Below, one piece after another: positions 8,038 to 17,408 of a stretch of 64,000 nt of DNA (position 1 is its first letter; the number at the start of each line of letters is the position of its first letter). The notes below the pieces were generated by a model. The model was given only the letters and a program-made list of their open reading frames with translations. It had not been told where the DNA came from and ran no database searches. The translations under genes were made by a program, and so were the position numbers. Origin of the DNA: AP-15 sp963796155 (GTDB lineage Bacteria; Pseudomonadota; Alphaproteobacteria; ATCC43930; CGMCC-115725); contig CAWCKT010000050.1 of assembly GCA_963796155.1 (NCBI GenBank), positions 24,141 through 88,140 of the forward strand, given 5' to 3'.

Positions 8038-8832
8038 ATGACACCCCAGGAAAAAGACCTGATCACGACCCTGCTCGCGCGCCTGAAAACTGCCGGCGGC
8101 CAGCCCAAGGATCCCGAGGCCGATGCGCTAATCCGCCAAGCGATGGCCGAACAGCCGGACGCGCCCTACTACCTCGTCCAGACCGTGCTGATCCAGGATC
8201 TGAGCCTGCACAACGCACAGAACCGGATCGCCGATCTGGAAAAGCAGCTCGGCGACGCGCAACAGGCGGCCAAGCCGACGGTGACGAGTTTCCTCGGCGG
8301 GCTGTTCGGCACCCGCCCGGCGGCACCCGCCGGCAGCGGCGCGCCAGCCGCCGGCCCATGGACGCGGGCGCCCCAGGTCGCCGCAGCGCCGCCCGCTCAG
8401 CCCTATCCGCAACCCGGCTACGGCCCGCCGCCCGCAGGCGGCGGCTTTATGGGGGGCGGGATGGGCGGCGGCGGCTTCCTGCGCTCGGCGGCGGCAACCG
8501 CGGCCGGTATTGCCGGCGGCGCGCTGTTGTTCGAGGGTATTTCGTCGCTGTTCGGCAACCACTACGCCGGCGGCCTGATGGGCGCAGGAATGACACCGGG
8601 TCTTGGTGAGAGCGTCGTCAACAATTACTACGGCAGCGACCCGGGCAGCGATTTCTCGGGCGGCGACGCCGGCGGCGCAAGCGACTATTCGAGCGCCGGC
8701 TTCGAACCCGGTGCAGCCGGCAGCGACCAGGATTATTCGAGTTCGGACTATGACTCGGGTAACCAAGATTTCAGCTCGGATCAGGACTTCAGCGGCGGCG
8801 ATTTCGGGGGCGGCGACAACACCCCCTGCTAA
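8038..8832 (+). CDS. DUF2076 family protein
   Basis: 264 aa. It begins MTPQEKDLITTLLARL and has the N-terminal alpha-helical segment typical of DUF2076 (about residues 1-85: ADALIRQAM..PDAPYYLVQTVLIQD..L). Then comes a Pro/Ala-rich linker, a Gly-rich hydrophobic segment (GGGFLRSAAATAAGIAGGALLFEGISSLFG, given here only as landmark positions about 140-180) and a Ser/Asp/Gly-rich acidic tail. No signal peptide. Function unknown; the family is common in proteobacteria. Its last codons overlap the convergent malate synthase gene by 4 bp. Confidence 0.75.
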   Translation: MTPQEKDLITTLLARLKTAGGQPKDPEADALIRQAMAEQPDAPYYLVQTVLIQDLSLHNAQNRIADLEKQLGDAQQAAKPTVTSFLGGLFGTRPAAPAGSGAPAAGPWTRAPQVAAAPPAQPYPQPGYGPPPAGGGFMGGGMGGGGFLRSAAATAAGIAGGALLFEGISSLFGNHYAGGLMGAGMTPGLGESVVNNYYGSDPGSDFSGGDAGGASDYSSAGFEPGAAGSDQDYSSSDYDSGNQDFSSDQDFSGGDFGGGDNTPC

Positions 8833-10430
8833 GCCCCACCCGCCGTGATCATGTCGTAGGCGGGCAAAGTCAGGAATTCCCGGAAGCTCGGAGCTTCGAC
8901 CAGCTCGCGAAAGAGCTTGGCCGCATCGTCGTAACGGCCGCCGTTGCCCGCGGCTTCGCGTAGGCTGTTGAGCTCGTCGTCGAGCAGCCCGCGGCAGAGC
9001 GCCGCGTCGACGATGCGGCCGTCCTCGAGCCGGGCGCCATGCCGGATCCACTGCCAGACCTGGGCGCGGCTGATCTCGGCGGTCGCGGCGTCCTCCATCA
9101 GATGATAGAGCGGCACACAGCCGATACCCCGCAGCCAGGCCTCGATATAGCCGATCCCGACGTTGAGGTTCTGGCGCAAGCCGGCCTCGGTGATGGTACC
9201 TTTGGGGACCACTAGAAGATCAGGCCCAGCGACGTGGACGCCCTGCCGTTTGCGGGCGATCTGGTTCGGCTGCGGCATCTCGCGGTCGAAGATCTCCTTG
9301 GCAACCGCGACGAGCCCCGGATGCGCTACCCAGGTGCCGTCGTGACCGTCGCCAGCCTCGCGCCGCTTGTCGGCGCGGACCTTCTCCATCGCCGCCTCGT
9401 TCGCTGCGGGATCGTCGCGGATCGGGATCTGCGCCGCCATCCCGCCCATCGCATGGATCTCTCGGCGATGGCAGGTCTTGATCAGCAACAGGCTGTAGCT
9501 GCGCAGGAAATGGCTGGTCATCGTGACCTGGGCCCGATCCGGCATGACGCAAGCCGGGTCTTCGGAGAATTTCTTGATGAAGCTGAAAATGTAGTCCCAG
9601 CGGCCACAATTGAGCCCGGCCGAATGGTCACGGAGCTCCCAGAGGATCTCGTCCATCTCGAAGGCGGCCATGATGGTCTCGATCAGCACCGTCGCGCGGA
9701 TGGTGCCCTTGGGCAGCCCGAGCTTCGCCTGGGCGTGCAGAAATACGTCGTTCCAGAGCCGCGCCTCGAGGTGGCTTTCGATCTTGGGCAGGTAGAAATA
9801 GGGGCCGGTGCCGCGCGCCACCAGCTCCTCGGCATTGTGGAAGAAAAACAGACCGAAATCGAAGAGCGCCCCCGACATCGGCTCGCCGTCGACCAGGATG
9901 TGTCTTTCCGGAAGGTGCCAACCGCGCGGGCGGACGAACAGCACCGCCGTCTTGCCGTTCAGCGCATAATGCCGGCCGGTCTGCGGATCGTCGAAGCTGA
10001 TCCTCCGGCGCACCGCGTCGATCAGGTTCGCTTGGCCTTCGATCAGATTGTCCCAGCTCGGCGTGGTCGCGTCCTCAAAATCGGCCATGTAGACATTGGC
10101 CCCGCAATTGAGCGCGTTGATCACCATCTTGCGGTCGGTCGGACCGGTGATCTCGACGCGGCGGTCCTGGATGTCGCGCGGGATCGGCGCAACCCGCCAG
10201 TCGGCGTCGCGGATCGCCTCGGTCTCGACCAGAAAATCGGGCTTCCACCCGGTGTCGAGCCGGCGCTGAACATCGGCGCGCCGGGCGAGGAGGCGCCGCC
10301 GTTCCGGACCGAACTTGCGCTCGAGTTCGGCGATGAAGGCAATCGCCGCCGGCGTCAGCACCTTCTCATAGCCGCGCCTCAGCACACCGCGCATGACAAG
10401 GTGCTGAGGCAGATCGGTGGTTTCGGCCAT
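8829..10430 (-). CDS. aceB: Malate synthase A
   Basis: 533 aa, the length of the A isoform. It condenses glyoxylate with acetyl-CoA to malate in the glyoxylate shunt, used during growth on C2 compounds and fatty acids. Motifs include NCGANVYMADFEDATTP, VRPRGWHL, FYLPKIESHLEARLW with the active-site Glu region, GRWDYIFSFIKK, and GTWVAHPGLV near the C-terminus. The ATG at 10430 is chosen because GGGAG lies about 8 bases upstream; the ATG three codons earlier is too close. Isocitrate lyase is not in the window. Confidence 0.95.
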   Translation of the reverse strand: MAETTDLPQHLVMRGVLRRGYEKVLTPAAIAFIAELERKFGPERRRLLARRADVQRRLDTGWKPDFLVETEAIRDADWRVAPIPRDIQDRRVEITGPTDRKMVINALNCGANVYMADFEDATTPSWDNLIEGQANLIDAVRRRISFDDPQTGRHYALNGKTAVLFVRPRGWHLPERHILVDGEPMSGALFDFGLFFFHNAEELVARGTGPYFYLPKIESHLEARLWNDVFLHAQAKLGLPKGTIRATVLIETIMAAFEMDEILWELRDHSAGLNCGRWDYIFSFIKKFSEDPACVMPDRAQVTMTSHFLRSYSLLLIKTCHRREIHAMGGMAAQIPIRDDPAANEAAMEKVRADKRREAGDGHDGTWVAHPGLVAVAKEIFDREMPQPNQIARKRQGVHVAGPDLLVVPKGTITEAGLRQNLNVGIGYIEAWLRGIGCVPLYHLMEDAATAEISRAQVWQWIRHGARLEDGRIVDAALCRGLLDDELNSLREAAGNGGRYDDAAKLFRELVEAPSFREFLTLPAYDMITAGGA

Positions 10431-10704
10431 AGCAGACATCTCCCGGATTGCGTACGACGCATCTGCCGTCGACGGCGACCATGACCCGGTCAGCCGCGAC
10501 ACCCAAAACCGCCTTCAAGCGTTCCTGCTGGTGATCCCCCTCGCCCCGTTCGCGCTTCTTCGCTCGCGCAGCACGAGCGGCAGTTGTTTCAGCGATCTCT
10601 GCCCGTTTCCGGGATGATGCAGTGCAACATTGCGGCGGTCAACCTGTGAAATTTCTACGCCGGGGCCGTACCGATTCCCGGGACCGCCCGCGGTGCGCCG
10701 CGCG

Positions 10705-11733
10705 TCATTCGAGCCGGATTATCGCGCCGAACTCGGTATCAGACATCGGGGCGAAGCCGTAACGCGGGTAGACTTCGCGAGCGACGCCAAAGAAGAACTC
10801 GGAAAACGCCTGCGCCGCTTGCTCGCGCAACGGATCGGTCGCAGGAGCCAGCCCAATCGTCGATGAGAACCGCTCGGCGCCGGGCACCGTGACCATCGCA
10901 CAGTGCTGCGGATAGGTTTCGGCAAAATAGCGCGCGAGATGATGGACGATGATCCCGACATCCGCCTTGCCGATCGCGATCGCCTGCAGCACGTCGCGAT
11001 GCTGGATGCCGAGACGGCCCGGGAAGCTCGAGATCTCGCGGGCCAGGATCGCGCGCGTCGCTTCCTTGCCGAGCAGGGTGTCGAGCGCCGCGACATATTG
11101 GCTGCGTGCGCCCGGCTCGTGTTCGCTCGCCAACACGACGCGGCTCCCGGTCCGCTCGACATCCTCGAGGCGGCGAATGGCGAGCGGATTCCCGGCGGCA
11201 ACGAGCAGTGAGAGTCCGCGGTTGCGCGCAAAAACCCGGGCTTCGCCCGCGACGACCGCGGCCCGATGCAACCGCTCCAGCGGTGCTGCACCGCCCATTA
11301 CGATATCCGGATAGAACCCGCTCGCCCGGCTGACCGCGAGTGTCATATTGCCGAAGGCAATGCCATGGCCGAGTAACATGCCGACGATCTTCGGCTGCGG
11401 CAGCGTTACGACGACGATGTTGTCGAGCGCCAGACCGGCATAGCGCGGCTGCGCCCGCGTCCAATCGCGGAACGGCTCGATGATGTCGCCGCCGAGCAAC
11501 GCCGGGAAATGATTGCCCTCGGTGAAGATGGCGAGGTCGATCGGCACACCGAGGTGGCCGACGATATCGGGGACGGTGTCGGTGTGACCGTCGAGCACGG
11601 GAATATCTGCGGGCGTCGGCACAATCGGCTTCCAGATGACCGAGTCGCCGCACCCTCCGGCGGGCCGACCGCCCGACGGTGCGGCGGTGAGCGGGGCCGC
11701 GGCCCCTGTCATGATCAATGTCCGGCGGTTCAT
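10705..11733 (-). CDS. Periplasmic solute-binding protein (ModA/PBP-II type)
   Basis: 342 aa. An N-terminal signal-like segment starts MNRRTLIMTGAAAP, with a cysteine near residue 28. The body has the periplasmic-binding-protein type II layout: IDLAIFTEGN near residue 86, LLVAAGNPLAIRRLEDVERTGSRVVLASE about 196-224 as in molybdate-type binding proteins, and KADVGIIVHHLARYF about 257-271. No permease or ATPase gene lies next to it, so the ligand is unclear. About 270 bp of non-coding sequence separates it from aceB. Confidence 0.65.
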   Translation of the reverse strand: MNRRTLIMTGAAAPLTAAPSGGRPAGGCGDSVIWKPIVPTPADIPVLDGHTDTVPDIVGHLGVPIDLAIFTEGNHFPALLGGDIIEPFRDWTRAQPRYAGLALDNIVVVTLPQPKIVGMLLGHGIAFGNMTLAVSRASGFYPDIVMGGAAPLERLHRAAVVAGEARVFARNRGLSLLVAAGNPLAIRRLEDVERTGSRVVLASEHEPGARSQYVAALDTLLGKEATRAILAREISSFPGRLGIQHRDVLQAIAIGKADVGIIVHHLARYFAETYPQHCAMVTVPGAERFSSTIGLAPATDPLREQAAQAFSEFFFGVAREVYPRYGFAPMSDTEFGAIIRLE

Positions 11734-11916
11734 CCGATCTGCTCCTCGCCCGTCCGGCGGTAGCCTCTATAGAATCACCGGAAAGCGGAGCAGCCGGCTA
11801 TGGGTCGCGGCCGCGACATCAGATCGGCCGCGGCCGGCGCTGCGCCCTGGGTGCCACCGTCTCCCGGCGCACAGGCTCTACATGAGTGGCGCTCGTGGCG
11901 GCTCGCCCATGCGGGG

Positions 11917-12402
11917 TCAGCTAGCCGGGACCGGCTGCCAAGCGGTATTGCACTGTGTTACATAGGGGTAGTAGCCTGCAGGATCGGAACAATAGTACCA
12001 AGTCTGGGCCGCATAAGGTTGGCTGTAGTCATAATAGCCGTAATCCGGATAGCCCCAATCATAAGGATAGGGATAGTAAGTCGAACCTAACCCGTCATCC
12101 CACCACCAGCCGTATTGTCCGTTGCGCCAACCCTGGTGCCAGTGGGTTCCGTGACCGGCGCCGAAGCCATTATGCAAGCCCACAAAACCACCGTGGAACC
12201 CGCCGCCGTGAAACCCGCCGAAACCGCCGCCATGAAATCCGCCAAATCCCCCACCGCCGTGGAAACCGCCGCCTCCGCCATGCGGCGCTGCATCGGCGAG
12301 ATCTGGCTGGAAGAGGACAGCCGCGCCGAGCAATGCGGCTGCGATGCTCACCACCCGCCACCTTCTACTCCGCCGGGCTTCGTTATTGCCTAATTTGCGC
12401 AT
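11917..12402 (-). CDS. Secreted glycine/histidine-rich protein
   Basis: 161 aa from the ATG at 12402. A basic N-terminus and hydrophobic stretch (VVSIAAALLGAAVLF) end near ADAAP, a signal-peptidase-I-like site. The mature part starts with repeats of GGGFHGGGFGGFHGG (about residues 42-80) and ends with a Trp/Tyr-rich, acidic region containing TWYYCSDPAGYYPYV. The histidine repeats suggest metal binding, which is inference. Similar small proteins of unknown function are common in alphaproteobacteria. Confidence 0.65.
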   Translation of the reverse strand: MRKLGNNEARRSRRWRVVSIAAALLGAAVLFQPDLADAAPHGGGGGFHGGGGFGGFHGGGFGGFHGGGFHGGFVGLHNGFGAGHGTHWHQGWRNGQYGWWWDDGLGSTYYPYPYDWGYPDYGYYDYSQPYAAQTWYYCSDPAGYYPYVTQCNTAWQPVPAS

Positions 12403-12807
12403 CGTCGACTCCTTATTCGCACTTAGCCGCAGGGGTCTTTGACAACCCAACTCGGCTATTCACGAGCAGGATATGTGTTTCGTGTGCCGGGCATGCCAAC
12501 AATTCTCGGTAAATTTTGGTAAATGCAAGAAGGCTAACCGAGCCAGTCTAGAAGCTGACTTCGGACCTCTGCCAAAGGAAACGGCGAACCGCTCGACTTG
12601 CCGTGTTTTTCGGATTTTTACCGCATTTTACTCACGTCGGGTCCGCCACAGGCCTAAGCTTGTCGCAGATGCGCCCTCGCAACCCGTTTTTTGGGGCGCC
12701 CCGGAACGCCCGGCCTGGTAGCGGCGTTTACGCGGGGGTTCGGGCGAGGCGCTTGCGGCCGGGGAACGTCAATTTGAGATTGGCCCAGGAGTGAACGGGG
12801 GCGTCGT
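12403..12807. other. Intergenic region upstream of the RND operon, no gene seen
   Basis: 405 bp between divergent genes, less GC-rich than its flanks. It contains a short direct repeat GGTAAAT..GGTAAAT around 12510-12525 and AT-rich stretches (GTTTTTCGGATTTTTACC near 12605) that could hold promoters. No operator palindrome or regulator gene for the efflux pump could be identified. Confidence 0.4.
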
Positions 12808-15800
12808 TTGGGAATCGTCCGCTTTGCGCTGAAATATCCGCACACCTTCTACGTGGTGGCGGCGCTGATCCTGTTTCTCGGCGTCACTGCTGCCGTCGAG
12901 ATGCCGACCGACATCTTCCCCGAGATCGACATCCCGGTGGTCTCGGTGATCTGGCAGTACACCGGCCTCAGCACGACCGAGATGGAGCAGCGCTTTACCA
13001 CTTATAGCCAGTACGCGATCAGCTCCAATGTCAACGGGATCAAGGACATCGAAGCCGAGACCGTCAACGGCGTCTCGGTGCAGAAGATTTATTTCCAGCC
13101 CGATGCGGATCTCAGCCTGGCGATGTCACAGGTCGTTGCCGCCACCAACGCGATACGTGCATTGCTGCCGACCGGGACGCAGCCGCCCATCGTCGTGCAG
13201 TACAGCGCGTCGGCGGTGCCGGTGCTGCAGATCAGCCTCAGCTCCGACCGGCTCAGCGAGTCACAGCTCTACGATTACGGCATCTATCGGTTGCGGCAGA
13301 TGCTCGCGCCGATCCACGGCGTCACGTTGCCGACACCGGCCGGCGGCAAATACCGCCAGATCATGGTCGATATCGACCCGATAAAGCTCCTTTCGAAGGG
13401 CCTAACACCGCTGCAGGTCGCCAATGCGGTCAACGCGCAGAACCTGACCTTGCCCGGCGGCGATGAAAAGATCGGCAAGACCGATTTCACCGTCCGCACC
13501 AATTCGATGCCGCCGACGATCGAGGCGCTCAACAATATTCCTGTGGCCTACCAGAACGGCGCCACCGTGTTCCTCAGGGACATCGGTCATGTGCGGGACG
13601 GCAATCTGGTACAGCAGAACGTCGTCCGCGCGGACGGCAAACGATCTGTCCTGCTCAGCATCATCAAAAACGGCAATGCTTCGACATTAACCGTCGTCAA
13701 TGCGGTCAAGCATATGCTGAGCATCGCGCGACAAGCCGCACCCACCGGGATGGTCATCAAATCTTTGTTCGACCAATCGGTGTTCGTCACGTCGTCGTTG
13801 ATTGCCGTGCTGCGCGAAGGCGCGACCGCAGCCGGGCTCACGGCGCTGATGATCCTGCTCTTCCTCGGCTCGTGGCGCCCGACGGTCGTCGTGATGATCT
13901 CGATCCCGCTGGCGATGTTGACCTCGCTGGTGGTGCTCTACTTCCTCGGAGAGACGATCAACACAATGACACTGGGCGGCTTGGCACTTGCGGTCGGTAT
14001 CCTCGTCGACAACTCGACGGTCACGATCGAGAACACCTACCGTCTGCTCGATGAAGAGAAAATGCCGGTGCCAAAGGCCACGCTGCACGGCGCGGCCGAA
14101 ATCGCTGTGCCGACGCTGGTTTCGACTCTGGCGATCAGTTGCGTCTTTACCTCGGTGATCTTCCTCGAGGGACCCGCAAAGTACCTGTTCACGCCGCTCG
14201 GCCTCGCCGTCGTCTTTGCGATGCTGGCTTCCTACGGCCTGTCGCGGACGCTGACGCCGATCACGATCGGCCAGATGCTGAAGGGCCAGCATAACGGCGG
14301 GTCCGCGGGGGGCGCCGGCAACGGGCTCTTTTCCCGTTTCCACGCGTCGTTCGAGCGCGGCTTCGAGCATATGCGGGAAAGCTACGTCGATCTGCTCAGG
14401 ATACTGCTGACCCGCCGGGCCATTGTCCCGATCGTGGCCGCGCTCGTTCTCGCGCTTGGCGCCGTGATGTTCATCTTTGTCGGACGCGATTTCTATCCGC
14501 CAATCGATGGCGGCATGATTCAGCTCCATGTCAGGGCGCCGCCAGGCACCCGCATCGAGACAACGGAGCAGATATTCCAGGTGGTCGAGGACAAGATCCG
14601 CAAGGTCATTCCGAGCAAAGACCTCGATCTGATCGTCGACAATTTCGGGGTGCCCGCACGTGTCTACAATTGGGCTTTCGCCGACGGCACGACGATCGCG
14701 GTCAATGACGGCGTGATCATGGTGTCGCTCAAAGAGGGCCATGCGCCGACCGCAGACTATGTCCACGAATTGCGGCAGGTGCTGCCAGCGGAGTTCCCCG
14801 AAGACCTGTTTTATTTCCAGCCCGCCGATATGGCGACGCAGATTCTGAATTTCGGGCTCACGGCGCAGATCGACGTGCGCACGGTCGGATATGACCGGGC
14901 CAACAATTTGCGCATTGCCGAGGAGTTGCGCCGCCGGATCACCGCCATTCCCGGCGTTGTCGATGCGCACATACAGCAGGAGGTCTACGCTCCCGACTTC
15001 TACGTTCAAATCGATCGCGCGCGGGCTCTGCAGTTTGGGAACATGGCGAGCGATATCGGCAACAATATCGCCACGAGCCTGACCTCGTCCGAGACGGTTA
15101 CGCCCAATTTCTGGACCGATCCGACGAATGGCATTCCCTACTTCATAGCGGTGCAGACGCCGCAGTACCAGATCAGCTCGCTCAATGACCTGGGCAACAC
15201 CTCAGTCAGCACTCTGATCGCGTCGCCGGCAACGCAACCGCTACCGGGAGAGCTCGGCAATGTCGCGGCCTCCACGTCGGTCAGCACTAGCACCGCGCTG
15301 CCGGCGACCCTGCCGGTTCCGGGAGAGCTCAGCAATGTCGCGATCTTCACCCGCAACTCGGTGCCGGGCAGCGCCAACCAGGCCAACATCCAGCCGATCT
15401 ACGAGGTCTACGCCAGCACCCAAGGCCGCGATCTCGGCAGCGTCGCGGCAGACATCGAAAAGATTACAACCGATCTCAAGAAACAGCTCGCGCCCGGCAA
15501 CTCAATCCAGGTGACCGGCCAGATCGACAGCATGAACCAGGCCTTCCGCGATATGGGGATCGGCCTGCTGTTTGCTGCCGTCTTCGTTTACATGCTGATG
15601 GTTGTCAATTACCAGACCTGGGGTGACCCGTTTGTCGTGATCCTGGCGTTGCCAGCGACCTTCTGCGGTATCGTAACGATGCTCTACATCACCGGCACCA
15701 CGCTCAATGTCCCCTCTCTAATGGGCGCGATCATGGCGGTCGGCGTCGCTTCGGCAAACTCGATCCTGCTCGTCACCTTTGCACGTGAGCAGCAGCTGGC

Positions 15801-16077
15801 AGGTTCAAGCGCATTCGATGCCGCGATTTCAGCCGGTCATACCCGCATCCGGCCAGTATTGATGACCGCGGCCGCAATGATCGTCGGCATGATCCCGATG
15901 GCGCTCGGGCTTGAACCGGGCGAGGAGCAGAACGCAGCGCTCGCGCGCGCCGTGATCGGCGGCCTGCTCTTCGCCACACCAACGACCTTACTCGTCGTGC
16001 CGTATCTGTTTGCACTACTGCGTAAGGGCAATGACGGAAAGGCGGCCCATGGGGTCTTCGAGGAGGTTCCCGAATGA
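12808..16077 (+). CDS. RND efflux permease (AcrB/MexF-like inner-membrane subunit)
   Basis: 1089 aa with a TTG start preceded by GGGGG. It should be the proton-driven inner-membrane pump of a tripartite exporter. The N-terminal membrane helix (about 10-32), the periplasmic porter domain and the central helix bundle are visible. Helix 4 carries the conserved LAVGILVDNSTVTIEN (about 391-406), which includes the Asp used in proton relay. The second half repeats this plan, ending with GAIMAVGVASANSILL and a final helix near 1055. Residues about 797-846 hold a tandem 25-residue duplication not expected in the family. The adaptor follows with a 4-bp overlap; no TolC-type gene is adjacent. Confidence 0.9.
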   Translation: MGIVRFALKYPHTFYVVAALILFLGVTAAVEMPTDIFPEIDIPVVSVIWQYTGLSTTEMEQRFTTYSQYAISSNVNGIKDIEAETVNGVSVQKIYFQPDADLSLAMSQVVAATNAIRALLPTGTQPPIVVQYSASAVPVLQISLSSDRLSESQLYDYGIYRLRQMLAPIHGVTLPTPAGGKYRQIMVDIDPIKLLSKGLTPLQVANAVNAQNLTLPGGDEKIGKTDFTVRTNSMPPTIEALNNIPVAYQNGATVFLRDIGHVRDGNLVQQNVVRADGKRSVLLSIIKNGNASTLTVVNAVKHMLSIARQAAPTGMVIKSLFDQSVFVTSSLIAVLREGATAAGLTALMILLFLGSWRPTVVVMISIPLAMLTSLVVLYFLGETINTMTLGGLALAVGILVDNSTVTIENTYRLLDEEKMPVPKATLHGAAEIAVPTLVSTLAISCVFTSVIFLEGPAKYLFTPLGLAVVFAMLASYGLSRTLTPITIGQMLKGQHNGGSAGGAGNGLFSRFHASFERGFEHMRESYVDLLRILLTRRAIVPIVAALVLALGAVMFIFVGRDFYPPIDGGMIQLHVRAPPGTRIETTEQIFQVVEDKIRKVIPSKDLDLIVDNFGVPARVYNWAFADGTTIAVNDGVIMVSLKEGHAPTADYVHELRQVLPAEFPEDLFYFQPADMATQILNFGLTAQIDVRTVGYDRANNLRIAEELRRRITAIPGVVDAHIQQEVYAPDFYVQIDRARALQFGNMASDIGNNIATSLTSSETVTPNFWTDPTNGIPYFIAVQTPQYQISSLNDLGNTSVSTLIASPATQPLPGELGNVAASTSVSTSTALPATLPVPGELSNVAIFTRNSVPGSANQANIQPIYEVYASTQGRDLGSVAADIEKITTDLKKQLAPGNSIQVTGQIDSMNQAFRDMGIGLLFAAVFVYMLMVVNYQTWGDPFVVILALPATFCGIVTMLYITGTTLNVPSLMGAIMAVGVASANSILLVTFAREQQLAGSSAFDAAISAGHTRIRPVLMTAAAMIVGMIPMALGLEPGEEQNAALARAVIGGLLFATPTTLLVVPYLFALLRKGNDGKAAHGVFEEVPE
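15196..15345 (+). repeat. Tandem 75-bp duplication inside the RND permease gene
   Basis: Two in-frame copies with a period of exactly 75 bp (25 codons). GTCAGCACT recurs at 15205 and 15280, and GGAGAGCTC.GCAATGTCGCG recurs at 15247 and 15322. The copies encode TSVSTLIASPATQPLPGELG and TSVSTSTALPATLPVPGELS. They lie in the second periplasmic loop region of the pump. Confidence 0.85.
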
Positions 16078-17366
16078 ACGACCTTAAGCAGCCGTCGGCA
16101 TTGAAAGAACCGCCGCCGCGCCCGCTGCTTCCGGCACCCGATCGCGACATCCCGGAACCGGCGCCAGGAGAGCCCAAGGGACGGCGTGGGTACGGACGCC
16201 GACTGCTTGGGCTCGGCGTGCTCCTGCTGTTCACAGTCGCTCTCGCGCTTGGCGTGTGGCGGCATTACCAGCAGCACCGTCAGGTCGTGGCCACCACCGA
16301 GCAGCAGGTGAGCTTCGTCCCGACCGTGCACGTCGCGAACGTGAGGCAGCAGCTCGGGAGACTGCACGTGACATTGCCGGCGACGACGCTCGGCTTCGAG
16401 GCAGCAAATATCTATGCCCGCGCCAGCGGCTATGTGGCAAAACGCTATGTCGATATCGGCGATCGCGTCAAGGCCGGGCAACTCCTCGCGGAAATTACTG
16501 CACCCGAAGTCGAGGCCCAGGTCGCGCAATATCAAAACAGCCTGCAGCAGGCCCACGAGACAGCGGGCCAGAATCAGGCGCAACAGGCGTTGGCCGGCGT
16601 CACCTGGGGACGCAACTCGGTGCTCGTCAATCAGGGCTGGGTGACCAAGGAACAGGGCGACACCGATCGGTACACCTTACAGGCCCAGCAGCACGCGACG
16701 CAGGCGTCTCACTTCAATGCGGCCTCGATGCAGGCGCAGCTGAGCTATTTCAACCAGCAGAAGATCTATCAGCAGGTCGTGGCACCATTCGACGGTGTAA
16801 TTACCCAGCGCAACATCGACGTCGGCAGCCTAATCACGGCTGATGCAGCCGGCGGCACGTCGATGTTTTCATTGCAGCAGAGCGATGTCATCCGGGTTTG
16901 GGTCTATGTGCCGCAGGACGACGCCTTTGGCGTCAAGCCCGGCGTCGAAGCCGTCATTCACGTACCGGCCATGCCCAACCTCACCTTCCACGGTGAAGTG
17001 GCGCGGATCGCCGATGCGTTGCAACCGGGGACGCGGACTCTGCTGACTGAGGTCGACGTACCCAATCCCGACGGTGCGCTGCAACCCGGGGTCTATTGCA
17101 CTGTCGAACTGAAGATCCCGCGTACATCGCCGGCACTCATCGTGCCGGCCTCGGCGATCATCTTCAATCAGAACGGGATGCAGGTCGCGGTGGTCGAAAA
17201 CGGCATAGCCCATTTGCACAAAATCGTGATCACCGCCGATTACGGCACCGAGGTCGAACTCAGCGAGGGCGTCAAGGATGGGGACGCTGTCATTTTGCAG
17301 CCTCCGGTCAATCTAACCGACGGCGACAAGGTCCAGACTATCGTCGAGCCGTCGGCACCCACGTAG
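16074..17366 (+). CDS. RND efflux periplasmic adaptor subunit
   Basis: 430 aa. A cytoplasmic Pro-rich start, one membrane anchor (about residues 43-62, LLGLGVLLLFTVALALGVW), then a membrane-fusion-protein body. The lipoyl-type half motifs are at about 115-145 (YVAKRYVDIGDRVKAGQLLAEI) and 240-260 (APFDGVITQRNIDVGS), with a short coiled-coil hairpin between them rich in Gln, then beta-barrel and membrane-proximal parts (TLLTEVDVPNPDGALQPGVY). It should bridge the RND permease to an outer-membrane channel encoded elsewhere. Overlaps the permease gene by ATGA, so one operon. Confidence 0.9.
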   Translation: MNDLKQPSALKEPPPRPLLPAPDRDIPEPAPGEPKGRRGYGRRLLGLGVLLLFTVALALGVWRHYQQHRQVVATTEQQVSFVPTVHVANVRQQLGRLHVTLPATTLGFEAANIYARASGYVAKRYVDIGDRVKAGQLLAEITAPEVEAQVAQYQNSLQQAHETAGQNQAQQALAGVTWGRNSVLVNQGWVTKEQGDTDRYTLQAQQHATQASHFNAASMQAQLSYFNQQKIYQQVVAPFDGVITQRNIDVGSLITADAAGGTSMFSLQQSDVIRVWVYVPQDDAFGVKPGVEAVIHVPAMPNLTFHGEVARIADALQPGTRTLLTEVDVPNPDGALQPGVYCTVELKIPRTSPALIVPASAIIFNQNGMQVAVVENGIAHLHKIVITADYGTEVELSEGVKDGDAVILQPPVNLTDGDKVQTIVEPSAPT

Positions 17367-17408
17367 CTGCCAGCATTGGTGCCGCAACCGTTTGGACCGG
17401 TCGAGAAG

